From OLB6 sp964467455 (GTDB lineage Bacteria; Bacteroidota; Ignavibacteria; Kapaibacteriales; Kapaibacteriaceae), in contig CAYXQJ010000006.1 of NCBI GenBank assembly GCA_964467455.1, positions 104,451 to 168,450 on the forward strand: a stretch of DNA of 64,000 nt. The letters are read 5' to 3'. The first letter of the stretch is position 1; every line of letters begins with the position of its first letter. Of the stretch, positions 43,950 to 53,145 are shown in pieces. Below the pieces are notes generated by a model. It was not told the DNA's origin. It did not search any database and was given only the letters and a program-made list of their open reading frames with translations. The position numbers and the translations under genes are program-made.

Positions 43950-46928
43950 CTACGCGATCAACACCGCGCGCATCTCCGACCCCACCTGCTCGCGGAGGTC
44001 TTCGGGGATGATGGCTAAGAGCTCCGACGTGATGCGGTCGAGGTCTGAGGCAAACGTGTGGACGAGCGGCAGGACCTCGCGGATCAACAATACGTCGGTT
44101 GGGAGATCGATAGAGCGCTTGCCGAGGTTCGCAAGCAACGCGATGAGTTCTGCTTCTTCAGCACTGGCACATTCGATGACGTCTTCACGCTTGCTGTTGC
44201 GAAAGAGGGTGACCTGCGACGTGAACATGCTCTGTGATGCCTCGGCACGCGTGATCTGCACCGGCATGATGATGGTCCTGCTCGCCCCCTGAGGAAGTTG
44301 TTCGATGCGGGTGGAGTACCATTCACGCATGGGACGCAGCTTGTAGCGGACCTCGGCTTCCGTGGCCAAGGCAGCTGCAAGGTGGCGGATGTTGGAGTTG
44401 GCGTGACGCCATGCCAAGGCGAAACGGTAGATCCATCGCTGCTCTTCGTCGGTGAGGGCGAACAGGTCGCTCATGATGAAGGCGTCAAGACGACGTCGAT
44501 CTTTCTTGACGGTGTGTGGACGTACCACATCGGCATCGTTGGTACCAAACTCTTCGGCGATGGAGCGTATCGGCCGATAGAGGAATTCGCGGAATCGTTT
44601 TGCGTCGAGCTGTTGCAAGATATCGTCTGTCGGCACCGGAAACTCCTGCACATCACGCGCCGTGACGTCGGTGGCGTGAGCAGAACGCTGTACCAATTCG
44701 CTCAAGAACAAGCCGACAGAACTGTTCATCCAAATGGCAAGGGGCTGGGCATGTTCCGGCACATCAAGCACGATCTCGATGCAGGCATCAGTGCTGAAGG
44801 CATGCGCGGTATTGACGCCCACAAGCCAACGCTGATGCTGGTCGCGTGGGATCAAGAGGTGGGGCGTGACGAGTGTGCCAAGGTCCCACCACGGGTCGCG
44901 GTGACGCAGCGTCGACCTTGCATGAATGCCGTCGCGTTCAGCACGCTCAAGCCGTGTGAGCATGTTCGTGCCCGCAAGATCGGAACGCGAACTGTCAGCG
45001 ATGAGGAGTCGACGGTCGGCATTGGGAATGCCGGCAATACTCGTGAGTTCATCGGTCGACGTGATGACGATGTTGTCGAACATGGTACCGTCATCACGTT
45101 GATGTTGCCAGAATCGTTCTTCGATCTCTTCGCTGACGATCTCGTCGAGATGCGGAGCAAAGATCTCGTTAGCGCCTGTGCGAAGTCCGCCACTGACGGT
45201 GGCGATCGTGCGCAGCGGACGCAGCTTGGGCGAAAGTTTGCGCAGGATCGATGCCACAACATCCGGCGGGATCAACAGGTCATCCCATCCCGTATCGGTA
45301 TTCCACGTCCGCATCAACATCACGCTGCGGTCGATGCGACGGACCACCACTTCAGGATTCACCTTGCCACGTTCCGATGTGGTGAGATATCGCAAGAAGA
45401 CGTGCCAGGCCTCGATCCGCTCATCAGTTAGCGTGCGTATCGAAGCAGCGTCGGGGATCACACCACGCAGCGATCGACGAATGAACGTGAAGTTCGACGG
45501 TGTGCTCGCCCCCTCACCATCACGCAGACGAGCAATGATGCAGCAGGTGCCGTTGTCTGGAAGGGCTAGTGGATCGTCATCAGAGGTGAAGACCCATTGC
45601 ACATCAAACCGCTCGACGATATGCTGGCGCACTTCGGCATATTCCCGATCACGCAACACCGCCAATGGTACAAAGAGAATGAAGGGGGCTTGTGGTGCCA
45701 TTCGAAGTTGATGCAGCAACAACGACAAACGGCGTCGTTCGGTGATGGCTGTCAAGGATAGACACACCACGTCCCAATCATGATCGATCTCGTCATGACG
45801 CAGGATCATACGCACCGACGCATTGTCGTCACGTTGACCTGTTGCGCGCAACAAGATCATGCGTTGCTCATCCGCATCGGCGGCATAGACGCGCGCGTCG
45901 ACATTCTTCGTTGCCAACGAAGCGCGGATACCGAAGATGCCCATCGTAGAGCCGATCTCCAGTACGCGCAATGGAACATCATCCGTTCGGTCGGCGACGC
46001 CGGAGGCAACGATGGCAAGGTCGATCGCATCTAGCGTCGGCACCGGCGTTGCATGAATACCCAGACACCACTGCAGGATCGCATCCACCGCACGATCGCG
46101 ATCATCGTCAGACATACGCGACACATCAACGTCACGAAGGAACGTCACCAATCCGTGCACGGCCATCCGGAACAACGGCTCACGATGAGGCGCCATCGTC
46201 GGCGTTTCCAACTCCTCGGGGAACATGGTGTGTCCGGCCCGGCGTGCATCCCGCAAATACGCACCGATCACATCCATCATCAACTGCGGACTCCGCGCAC
46301 CATAGGGCAGCGTCATCGGATCTAATGTTTCGGAATGATGGATCTGCAGGAACACATAACTCACGATGGCCGTGGCGAGATGTTCGATCGCCTTCCTACT
46401 CTGCGCCGATCCATCCGTCGACGCCATGATCTCACTCAGCAAGATCTCCACGCGTCCCGTAAACACCCCACCTGTGTCCCACCCGTGTCCCACCAGTGTC
46501 CCACGCAGTGTCTCCGTCATCGCAACCCTATGCGCCGCCACCATCACCTGTCCTGGTGACGTAATGTCCAGCCCCCTCACCTGCATCACGATCTGTTCTT
46601 CGATCGGCAGACGTTTCGTGACGGCTTCCGTGCGATAGACCACCACCGTCCGCAGGGAGGTGATGATGATGTAGGGGGCGAGCAGTCGTGCTGCCACATT
46701 TCGTGCACGGTCGCGGACAAGATCGTCGAAGGGATCGGCGAACACATCAACGGCATCGACGACGGCATACATCGATGAAGGAGTGTCGGCCGTTGCTGTC
46801 GTGGCCACGGTGAGGAAGTGTCCTTCCACGCTGACGTGATCGTCGACAACAAAGCCCTGACCGGAGCGGTCAGCAGCATCGCGCATCAAGGCGCGCAGAT
46901 GGTCAAGCAGGGGCGAGGTGGGCGTCAT
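43950..46928 (-). CDS. Large N6-adenine-methylase-like protein with degenerate catalytic motif
   Basis: 992 residues. The centre has a class I SAM fold: RVLEIGSTMGIFGIRA (320-335) in place of motif I. A later VPLAVLRDREYAEVRQHIVE matches the PNGVL helix of N6_Mtase-type DNA methylases. At 578-590, VSGGLRTGANEIF is the opening of their target-recognition region, then RDPWWDLG. However, where NPPY/F should be, it reads DWDVVCLSLTAI (384-395), so adenine methylation is unlikely. The N-terminus (RLLAPYIIITSLRTVVVYRT) resembles the start of type IIG/type I subunits. Residues ~142-155 come from a GTGTCCCACC word repeat. No nuclease or specificity gene is adjacent; it sits 2 bp after glmM. Confidence 0.6.
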   Translation of the reverse strand: MTPTSPLLDHLRALMRDAADRSGQGFVVDDHVSVEGHFLTVATTATADTPSSMYAVVDAVDVFADPFDDLVRDRARNVAARLLAPYIIITSLRTVVVYRTEAVTKRLPIEEQIVMQVRGLDITSPGQVMVAAHRVAMTETLRGTLVGHGWDTGGVFTGRVEILLSEIMASTDGSAQSRKAIEHLATAIVSYVFLQIHHSETLDPMTLPYGARSPQLMMDVIGAYLRDARRAGHTMFPEELETPTMAPHREPLFRMAVHGLVTFLRDVDVSRMSDDDRDRAVDAILQWCLGIHATPVPTLDAIDLAIVASGVADRTDDVPLRVLEIGSTMGIFGIRASLATKNVDARVYAADADEQRMILLRATGQRDDNASVRMILRHDEIDHDWDVVCLSLTAITERRRLSLLLHQLRMAPQAPFILFVPLAVLRDREYAEVRQHIVERFDVQWVFTSDDDPLALPDNGTCCIIARLRDGEGASTPSNFTFIRRSLRGVIPDAASIRTLTDERIEAWHVFLRYLTTSERGKVNPEVVVRRIDRSVMLMRTWNTDTGWDDLLIPPDVVASILRKLSPKLRPLRTIATVSGGLRTGANEIFAPHLDEIVSEEIEERFWQHQRDDGTMFDNIVITSTDELTSIAGIPNADRRLLIADSSRSDLAGTNMLTRLERAERDGIHARSTLRHRDPWWDLGTLVTPHLLIPRDQHQRWLVGVNTAHAFSTDACIEIVLDVPEHAQPLAIWMNSSVGLFLSELVQRSAHATDVTARDVQEFPVPTDDILQQLDAKRFREFLYRPIRSIAEEFGTNDADVVRPHTVKKDRRRLDAFIMSDLFALTDEEQRWIYRFALAWRHANSNIRHLAAALATEAEVRYKLRPMREWYSTRIEQLPQGASRTIIMPVQITRAEASQSMFTSQVTLFRNSKREDVIECASAEEAELIALLANLGKRSIDLPTDVLLIREVLPLVHTFASDLDRITSELLAIIPEDLREQVGSEMRAVLIA
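46466..46514. repeat. GTGTCCCACC word repeat inside the methylase-like gene
   Basis: Four units of about 12 bp (GTGTCCCACCAG-like), in frame, coding for glycine/threonine-rich residues on the minus strand. Confidence 0.75.
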
Positions 46929-46930
46929 GG

Positions 46931-48364
46931 TCAGGCGTCCAACACAGCGCTGATGCGATGCACCAGGGCAGCAGCTTCGGCGGCCGTGGGTGCTTCGGCG
47001 ATGATGCGCATGATCGGTTCGGTGTTGGATGCGCGGATGTGGACCCAGCGGTCGGGCCACGAGGCGTGGACGCCGTCTTCGCGCGAGATCACGGCATCAT
47101 GAAACAGCGCAGCGCAGCGTTCCAACGTCGGCGCGACCTTGCTGCGATCGTCGAGCGTGACCTTTGACTTCAACATGTGATACTGCGGCAGAGCTGCGAC
47201 GGCTTCCGACATCGACCGACCGGTGCGTCGTAACAACGAACTGATCAGCGCCAAGCCGACGATGGAGTCGCGTCCGGCGTGACACGTCGGATAGATCACG
47301 CCGCCCGATCCTTCGCCGCCGATGACGGCGTGTAGTTCCTGCATTTTGCGGACGACGTTGATCTCGCCGACGGCGGAGCGATACGTTGCTTCGCCGTAGT
47401 GGGCGGCCACATCATCGATCGTGCGTGACGTGCTGTAGTTGACAACTGCCGGCCCCTTACCGCCTGCATCGTAGACAGCTTGAGCGGCGAGGGCTACGGT
47501 GCGTTCTTCACCGATCGGCGTACCGGTCTCATCGATCAGCACCAATCGATCAGCGTCGGGATCGACGGCCACACCAAAGGCCGCTTGATGTGCTTTCACA
47601 GCCTCGGCAAGATCACCCAGATTCTCCGGCAGCGGTTCCGGAGTGTGCGGAAACTCACCGGTACCATCACAATACAACGGCACCGGCTCATAGCCCATGC
47701 TTGCAAGAAGTCGCGGCACGATCACCGACCCGGAAGCATTCACTGCATCGACCACAACACGCTCACCATTGGCCGTCGGCGCCTGCTGCACGGCATGTAG
47801 GGAGAGGACGGCGTCGAGGTGTAATTGTACTGCATCTTTCATCGTGCCAGGTGCCAAGTGCCAGGTGCCAGGTGCCATATCCCTCGTGCCAAGTGCCAAG
47901 TGCCAGGTGCCAGGTACCACCGTCTCTTCCGATGGACGCTGGACGTCGGACGAAGGACGCTGAATGTCGGACGTCGGACGATCTACCACCGCCCACAACC
48001 TCGCATTACCCTCTGCATCCAGGAACACGCCCCCTGCATCGATGAACTTCAATCCGTTCCACTGTGCGGGATTATGTGAGGCCGTGATGATGATGCCGCC
48101 GGCGGCGTCGGAGTGTTCGGTGAGGAGTTGAACGGTGGGCGTGGGGACCATGCCGGCATTGCGTACTTCGCGTCCGCAGGCGTGGAGGGCACCGAGTACG
48201 ACCTCTTCGATCCACACGCCGGATGGGCGTCCGTCACGACCGACCACGATCGGTCCGGGCGGGAGGATGGCCGCGAAGGCCGTTGCGTAGGTAGCGATGA
48301 TGGAAGGGGTGAGGTCGTCGCCGAGGGTGGCGCGCAGACCGGAGATGGAGCGGATGAAGGCCAT
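46931..48364 (-). CDS. glmM: Phosphoglucosamine/phosphohexomutase (GlmM/ManB family)
   Basis: 477 residues. IITASHNPAQWNGLKFID holds the catalytic serine, AVDPDADRLVLIDE the metal-binding DPDADR, and GEGSGGVIYP the sugar-binding loop. It may make glucosamine-1-P for peptidoglycan or act on mannose/glucose-P; the sub-family is uncertain. Start: ATG 48364 three bases after TATTTTTG, rather than the TTG at 48370. Residues ~124-178 (RPTSDIQRPSSDVQRP and WHLALGT repeats) are two kinds of word repeat placed in frame after the first domain. Confidence 0.87.
   Translation of the reverse strand: MAFIRSISGLRATLGDDLTPSIIATYATAFAAILPPGPIVVGRDGRPSGVWIEEVVLGALHACGREVRNAGMVPTPTVQLLTEHSDAAGGIIITASHNPAQWNGLKFIDAGGVFLDAEGNARLWAVVDRPTSDIQRPSSDVQRPSEETVVPGTWHLALGTRDMAPGTWHLAPGTMKDAVQLHLDAVLSLHAVQQAPTANGERVVVDAVNASGSVIVPRLLASMGYEPVPLYCDGTGEFPHTPEPLPENLGDLAEAVKAHQAAFGVAVDPDADRLVLIDETGTPIGEERTVALAAQAVYDAGGKGPAVVNYSTSRTIDDVAAHYGEATYRSAVGEINVVRKMQELHAVIGGEGSGGVIYPTCHAGRDSIVGLALISSLLRRTGRSMSEAVAALPQYHMLKSKVTLDDRSKVAPTLERCAALFHDAVISREDGVHASWPDRWVHIRASNTEPIMRIIAEAPTAAEAAALVHRISAVLDA
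47844..47993. repeat. GTGCCAGG and CGTCGGAC word repeats inside glmM
   Basis: 47844-47920 holds about eight GTGCCAAGTGCCAGG-type words; 47930-47990 holds GGACGTCGGACGAAGG-type words. Together they add ~50 residues without breaking the frame. Confidence 0.9.
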
Positions 48365-48367
48365 GCC

Positions 48368-48375
48368 CAAAAATA
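48368..48375 (-). promoter_or_regulatory. TAnnTTTG -7 box three bases before the glmM ATG
   Basis: TATTTTTG on the minus strand in the 33-bp gap after the aminopeptidase gene. It predicts a leaderless glmM message. Confidence 0.55.
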
Positions 48376-48389
48376 CCCAACGCGATCTC

Positions 48390-48446
48390 TCCCGGCGTTA
48401 TCTTCTCCCGGCGTCACTCCCGGCGTCATATTGTCCCGGCGTCATG
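48390..48446. repeat. CTCCCGGCGTCA word repeat at the end of the aminopeptidase gene
   Basis: Four words of the CTCCCGGCGT type end the aminopeptidase frame (MTPGQYDAGSDAGRR) and run into the intergenic gap. They resemble the CCCCGGCATC words near 3500. Confidence 0.75.
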
Positions 48447-49861
48447 AGCTGCTCGATCGCCTCCGCCCTCCGCTCCAGCGCCCCCGACATATTCACCGGC
48501 CCCCGCTCGGTCACCAGCACGTCATCTTCGATGCGGATGCCGATGTTCCACCACCGTTTGTCGCACGGAGCGCCCTCGGCGATATAGATGCCGGGTTCGA
48601 CGGTGATAACGGTGTTGGGCTTGAGCGGACCGCGTGAACCGGGGTCGTGGACGTCCAGACCAAGATAGTGCGACGTGCCATGCATGAAGTAGCGTTTGAC
48701 GGAGTCGACATGTTCGATGATGCCCAAGGCGAAGAGTCGTTGGGAGATGACCTTCTGAGCAGCTTCGTGAGGGGCTTTGAACTTGGCGCCGACACGAGCC
48801 GCGGCGATCCCCGAGTCCTGTGCCTCGAGGACGATGTTATAGATCGTCCGCTGGTCGTCGGTGAACTTCCCGTTGATCGGAAACGTGCGGGTGATATCGG
48901 CCGTGTAGCCGTGATACTCCGCACCACAGTCAGCCAGGATCAGGTCACCCGTACTCGACGCCATCCGATTTGTTGTGTAGTGCAGGATGCAGGCGTTGTA
49001 ACGCGCCCCGACGATCGACGGATAGCCAACATCCTCCGCGCCGCCATTTTTGAAACCGAATTCGATCAGCGCTTCGATCTGGAATTCCTTCATGCCCGGA
49101 CGTGCATTGCGGATGGCGTGACGATGTCCGTTGACAGAGATGTCGATGGCCTTCTGCAACAAGCGTAGCTCCGCCGTGTCCTTCACCTCGCGCATGTTGT
49201 GGATGGCCGACAGCGTCGTCGTGATCGTCAGGTTCGGGAAGCGCTCGCGCAGTCCTTTGCGCACTTCACTGTCGATGTAGATGTTCTTCCCCAACAACGA
49301 CGCACCGACACTCTTCGTCGGCCAATCGGCGACGATCAACGTATCAGCTAGCGACGTACTGACCGAATCCACGTTCTGCTCGCCCCTTTCATCCGAGAAC
49401 AGGCGTTGTAACGTCGGGATAAGTTCTGTACTTGGTAGAGCGAGATCGATGTTGTAGACCTCCATCGCTTCTTTTGGTCCGGCGGTGACGCCATTCCACT
49501 GTTCGCGTGCTGCATTGCGCTCTTTAACGAACAAGATCTCGCGCACCGTTTTCCCGTTGACCTCGATGCCGAAGGGGGCGAGCAGTAACGTCGCTCCGGG
49601 GAACGGATAGCCCGTGAGATAGAGCAGGTTGGAGTTCTGACGGTACTCGTAGTCAACGTCATTCTGCCGATTGCGTTCATCAGCGGCCATCACAGCAAGC
49701 ACGGAGCGCTTACCGATGGAGTCTATCAATCGCTCGCGACGTTCCTTGTACACGTGAGGAGGGATGTGGTCGGCATCATGCACTTCGTAGCGGAAGGTCT
49801 GTGCATTCCCAACGAAGACGCTCAACAAGAAGAGGAGGACGGCGAGATAAAGGCGGTTCAT
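48398..49861 (-). CDS. pepP: Exported Xaa-Pro aminopeptidase (aminopeptidase P, M24)
   Basis: 487 residues. A signal peptide (YLAVLLFLLSVFVGNA) precedes an aminopeptidase-P N-terminal domain (YEYRQNSNLLYLTGYPFPGA). The M24 metal ligands are in LILADCGAEYHGYTADITRTF (two Asp), HGTSHYLGLDVHD (His), VITVEPGIY (Glu) and RIEDDVLVTE (Glu). It removes N-terminal residues before proline, probably in the periplasm. TAATTTGCAGG precedes the ATG, a one-base-short version of the leaderless box. The last 15 residues are encoded by a word repeat. Confidence 0.92.
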   Translation of the reverse strand: MNRLYLAVLLFLLSVFVGNAQTFRYEVHDADHIPPHVYKERRERLIDSIGKRSVLAVMAADERNRQNDVDYEYRQNSNLLYLTGYPFPGATLLLAPFGIEVNGKTVREILFVKERNAAREQWNGVTAGPKEAMEVYNIDLALPSTELIPTLQRLFSDERGEQNVDSVSTSLADTLIVADWPTKSVGASLLGKNIYIDSEVRKGLRERFPNLTITTTLSAIHNMREVKDTAELRLLQKAIDISVNGHRHAIRNARPGMKEFQIEALIEFGFKNGGAEDVGYPSIVGARYNACILHYTTNRMASSTGDLILADCGAEYHGYTADITRTFPINGKFTDDQRTIYNIVLEAQDSGIAAARVGAKFKAPHEAAQKVISQRLFALGIIEHVDSVKRYFMHGTSHYLGLDVHDPGSRGPLKPNTVITVEPGIYIAEGAPCDKRWWNIGIRIEDDVLVTERGPVNMSGALERRAEAIEQLMTPGQYDAGSDAGRR

Positions 49862-49888
49862 CCTGCAAATTACACGTCGCCACTCACG

Positions 49889-49917
49889 ATGCATCATGCA
49901 TTATGCATCATGCATCG
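49889..49917. repeat. GATGCATCATGCAT word repeat
   Basis: Four ATGCAT words separated by C/T-rich trinucleotides; strongly self-complementary. It covers the last codons of the NADH dehydrogenase gene and the gap before pepP. Confidence 0.75.
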
Positions 49918-51188
49918 TTCTTCCTCCTGATCAACAACCGCGCCCCGGGCTGGAAGCTGATGTAGTACCATAGCCACTCGATCAAGACCTTCAAACGGTT
50001 GCGGAATGAGATCAGCTGCATCACATGCAGTCCAGCCCACGCGATCCACGCCACCAGCCCCTTCAAGCGAATGCCGAAGACGTCGGCAATGGCACGCGCA
50101 CGCCCGATGGTTGCCATGGTGCCGTAGTCTTTGTATTTGAACGTCCGGCGTCCGGCGTCCATCGCCCCTTGGCTAGACTTGCTGTTAGCTGCTTGCTGCT
50201 TAAGGACTATCTGCTTTGCAGTGAATCTTCCTTGCTGCATCGCCACTTGTGCCACTCCGGGTAAGGGGGCGGGCAGGTCGTGTTCGAAGTGGGCGGCATC
50301 GCCGATCACGTAGACGTTGGGATGACCGGGGACGCTGCAGTCGCGTTCGACGCTGACGCGTCCGACGCGGTCGAGCGGAACACCGAGGTGTTGCAGCAGC
50401 GGTGAGGCGGCATTACCGGCAGCCCAGATCACGTTGCGGCTGCGTATGAACTGTGACCCAAGGTCGACGCCTTCGGCGGTGACGTTGTGCACGCGAGTGT
50501 TGAGGAGCACTTCGACGCCGAGTTGTTGCAGCGACCGTACGGCGTGTGCTGATAGGTTGGGATGAAAGCTTGCAAGGATAGACGGTCCGGCCTCAACAAG
50601 CACAACGCGGATGTCCGATGCACGCAGGCGAGGGAAGTCGGGCAACATCGTACGGAGAGAGATCTCGGCAATGGCGCCCGCCAATTCGACACCGGTTGGT
50701 CCGCCCCCTACACAGACAAAGGTGAGGTGTTCTTTGAGTTGTGGAGTGCCCACGGCGCGTTCCGCTTCTTCGAACGTGGACAAGATGCGGTCGCGGATGA
50801 GCAAGGCATCATCAAGGTCTTTGAGCCCCGGCGCATGTTGCTCCCATTCATCGTGTCCGAAGTACGAATGACGTGCCCCGGCAGCGATGATGAGTTCGTC
50901 GTACGTGTAGGTGTCGTTGCGTCCCACCACATGTTGATGCTCAAGGTCTATCGTCGTGACCTCGTCATACACGATGCGGAGATTCTTCGACGATCGAAGA
51001 ATGGAACGGATCGGTTGCGCCACATCACCCGGCGCCAAGGCCGCCGTGGCAACTTGATACAACAGCGGCTGAAAGAGGTGGTGATTGGTCCGGTCGATCA
51101 GCGTAACGTCCACATTCTCCGAACGCAACGCCTTCGCCGCCGATAGACCGCCAAAACCGCCGCCGATGATGAGGATGTGTCTTCTCAT
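49908..51188 (-). CDS. ndh: Type II NADH:quinone oxidoreductase
   Basis: 426 residues. Start ATG 51188: RRHILIIGGGFGGLSAAKAL (FAD fold), TLIDRTNHHLFQPLLYQVA, FVCVGGGPTGVELAGAIAE (NAD fold), VYVIGDAAHF and the family C-terminus FGIRLKGLVAWIAWAGLHVMQLISFRNR. It passes electrons from NADH to menaquinone without pumping protons. Residues ~325-349 (LKQQAANSKSSQGAMDAGRR) come from a word repeat inserted between IVL and FKYKDYGTMATIGR, an otherwise conserved join. Confidence 0.95.
   Translation of the reverse strand: MRRHILIIGGGFGGLSAAKALRSENVDVTLIDRTNHHLFQPLLYQVATAALAPGDVAQPIRSILRSSKNLRIVYDEVTTIDLEHQHVVGRNDTYTYDELIIAAGARHSYFGHDEWEQHAPGLKDLDDALLIRDRILSTFEEAERAVGTPQLKEHLTFVCVGGGPTGVELAGAIAEISLRTMLPDFPRLRASDIRVVLVEAGPSILASFHPNLSAHAVRSLQQLGVEVLLNTRVHNVTAEGVDLGSQFIRSRNVIWAAGNAASPLLQHLGVPLDRVGRVSVERDCSVPGHPNVYVIGDAAHFEHDLPAPLPGVAQVAMQQGRFTAKQIVLKQQAANSKSSQGAMDAGRRTFKYKDYGTMATIGRARAIADVFGIRLKGLVAWIAWAGLHVMQLISFRNRLKVLIEWLWYYISFQPGARLLIRRKNDA
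50141..50212. repeat. CGTCCGGCGTCC / TTGCTGTTAGCTGC word repeats inside ndh
   Basis: CGTCCGGCGTCCGGCGTCC followed by TTGCTGTTAGCTGCTTGCTG words, all in frame with the ndh gene. Confidence 0.8.
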
Positions 51189-51261
51189 AACAGGGAACAG
51201 GGAACAGGGAACAGGGAACAGGGAACGACTCAACCCTCAACCCTCTACCCTTAGAGACTAG
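51189..51261. repeat. GGGAACA and CAACCCT word repeats upstream of ndh
   Basis: Five CAGGGAA-like units followed by CTCAACCCTCAACCCTC and TAGAGACTAG. Two repeat families, each also found singly elsewhere, are joined here between comF and ndh. Confidence 0.9.
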
Positions 51262-52073
51262 ATAGTGGCGGCCACGGTCAGCGCATCCACCCTCCTCGCA
51301 CCGGCTGCGATGAGGGCTTCGGCTGCTGTGTTCAGCGTTGCGCCGGTGGTGAGGACGTCGTCGACAAGTAAAATGCGGGCATTGCGGATCAAGTCGGGCG
51401 TGTGTACGGAGAATGCGTTGTGAAGATTCACCAGCCGCTGCTGTTCCGAGAGCGCGGTCTGTGTGCCGGTGTAGCGGGTGCGTCGCATCACATCGAGCAG
51501 CGGCAGGCCAAGTGCATCAGCCACACCACGGGCTATGAGCTCGGCTTGGTTGTAGCCGCGTTCACGGCGTCGGGCAGGGTGGATGGGGATGAAGGTGACG
51601 GCGTGTGGGACTACGTGTAGGACTTCGTGTAGGTCTTCGAGTAGGACTCCGTGTAGGTTGCCACGAGAGTCTCCCTCAAAGACTCCCTCAAAGAATCCCT
51701 CATCGACTCCCTCACCGACTCCCTCTGCAAGATATCTTCCCAGCCCATAAGCAAGCCGCTTCCTGTTGCCGTACTTGACGGCATGGATGGCGTGGCGGAT
51801 GGGAGCATCGTCGGTGACGGCCCAGGCGGCGTTGAAAGAGGAGATGTAGAGATCGTCGGCGGCGATGTGGCGCTGGACGAGGAGGAGGAGCTCGACAGGG
51901 TCCGGTGCGGGAGCACAGGCGTCGAGGGCCTGACGGGAAATGCCGGGGAGGACCTCGTCTTCGGGTGCAAGGGGAAGACCACTCAACAGACAATGTTGAG
52001 GGAAGAGGACGTTGTCGAAGGATCGGGCAATGGTGGCCACGCTCCGAACAACGGTGTTCAGGAGCGCGGCCAT
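51258..52073 (-). CDS. comF: ComF-like phosphoribosyltransferase-fold protein
   Basis: 271 residues. FIPIHPARRRERGYNQAELIARG and ILLVDDVLTTGATLN are the ComF/GntX signatures. ComF helps take up DNA in natural transformation. The usual N-terminal zinc-ribbon cysteines are mostly missing (LFPQHCLLSG remains). Residues ~116-155 are a word-repeat insert rich in Gly/Glu (EGVGEGVDEGFFEG) and Leu/His/Val, in the loop before FIPIHP. The gene follows tryptophan dioxygenase by 4 bp and with dprA hints at competence. Confidence 0.85.
   Translation of the reverse strand: MAALLNTVVRSVATIARSFDNVLFPQHCLLSGLPLAPEDEVLPGISRQALDACAPAPDPVELLLLVQRHIAADDLYISSFNAAWAVTDDAPIRHAIHAVKYGNRKRLAYGLGRYLAEGVGEGVDEGFFEGVFEGDSRGNLHGVLLEDLHEVLHVVPHAVTFIPIHPARRRERGYNQAELIARGVADALGLPLLDVMRRTRYTGTQTALSEQQRLVNLHNAFSVHTPDLIRNARILLVDDVLTTGATLNTAAEALIAAGARRVDALTVAATI
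51606..51724. repeat. 12-bp word repeats inside comF
   Basis: GACTTCGTGTAG-like units (51609-51662) are followed by CTCAAAGACTCC-like units (51670-51722). All spacings are multiples of three, so the frame is kept. Confidence 0.85.
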
Positions 52074-52077
52074 GAAC

Positions 52078-53145
52078 TCACCGAGTTTCGTTGACGAATT
52101 GGAGACGCTGAGCGATCTCGTCGGGCAAGGTCGGAGTGACGTGATGCGGGATCAAGAAGGAACTCAGCGAGGTGACGTCGTCAAACACCCGTTGCTTCAT
52201 TGTTGTCATCATCAGGTAGTCGTGTCCACTTGATCCGCCCGTGCCGACGCGCATGCCGATCATGCGGCTGACCATCATGGTGTGACGGTAGCGCCACAAT
52301 GACACGAGCTTGTCCAACTCGATCACAGCATCAAGGAACTGATACGGAAGCTGAAGCAGAGGGTATTCGCGATATGTCGAAATGAAGAGTACCGCCAGCG
52401 TGGCTTTTTGTGACATTCGACGTTCACCGTTGGCTTGCAGCTCAGCATACTGATCAGCATCGAACAAGGCGAAGAAGCCGCGTTCATTGGCATCGATCTG
52501 GTTCAACGCTTCGGCAGGATCGCGATGTTCTGCCTCGGCAAGCACACGCACTTCATGACGGTCGTTCTCGAGCATGTTCTTGACGGCTTGCTGATAGGCC
52601 TTCCAGAACGCATAATCGCCCGACTCCATGAATGGGATCTTTTCGAGCCACTTCTCAACCACGTGGAACAACGTCGTGCCGGCCGTCGCCGCATCCAGTT
52701 GTGCTTTGTGATGTGGTGCAAGCGCGTCGGTGTAATGCTTCAACACACGACGTTCATTGGCAAGACCCAACGTCCGCTCCAAAATGCGCCACTGTACGGA
52801 TTGAAATCCCGACGCCGGATTCAAGAACGAACGGAAGTCCATGAACTCACTCGGCGTCATGGTCTCGATCAACGAGAACTGTTCGCAGAGATGGTTCATG
52901 ATGCGGTTCACTCTACGCAGTCGCGAGTGACAGACGGCAACGTCCTGCTCCGGGACATAATCACGGTTCAAGAGTGTGATGATCGACCCCACCTCGAACA
53001 ACACCTGCTTGAACCACAATTCAAAGGCCTGGTGTGTGATGATGAAGAGCATCTCCTCATGCGCCGGCTGTCCGGCCTTGTCGCTCTCCGGATGTTGTGC
53101 GTCGAGGATCTTGTCGAGTTCGAGATAGTCTGAGTAGTAGATCAT
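52078..53145 (-). CDS. Tryptophan 2,3-dioxygenase
   Basis: 355 residues. EEMLFIITHQAFELWFKQVL, MDFRSFLNPASGFQSVQWR, YRHTMMVSRMIG (haem histidine region) and GTGGSSGHDYLM mark the TDO family. It opens the indole ring of tryptophan to N-formylkynurenine; in bacteria this feeds breakdown or NAD synthesis. Longer than the Xanthomonas enzyme (~300) but near metazoan length. ATG overlaps the RDD stop. No kynureninase or formamidase is seen nearby. Confidence 0.92.
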   Translation of the reverse strand: MIYYSDYLELDKILDAQHPESDKAGQPAHEEMLFIITHQAFELWFKQVLFEVGSIITLLNRDYVPEQDVAVCHSRLRRVNRIMNHLCEQFSLIETMTPSEFMDFRSFLNPASGFQSVQWRILERTLGLANERRVLKHYTDALAPHHKAQLDAATAGTTLFHVVEKWLEKIPFMESGDYAFWKAYQQAVKNMLENDRHEVRVLAEAEHRDPAEALNQIDANERGFFALFDADQYAELQANGERRMSQKATLAVLFISTYREYPLLQLPYQFLDAVIELDKLVSLWRYRHTMMVSRMIGMRVGTGGSSGHDYLMMTTMKQRVFDDVTSLSSFLIPHHVTPTLPDEIAQRLQFVNETR

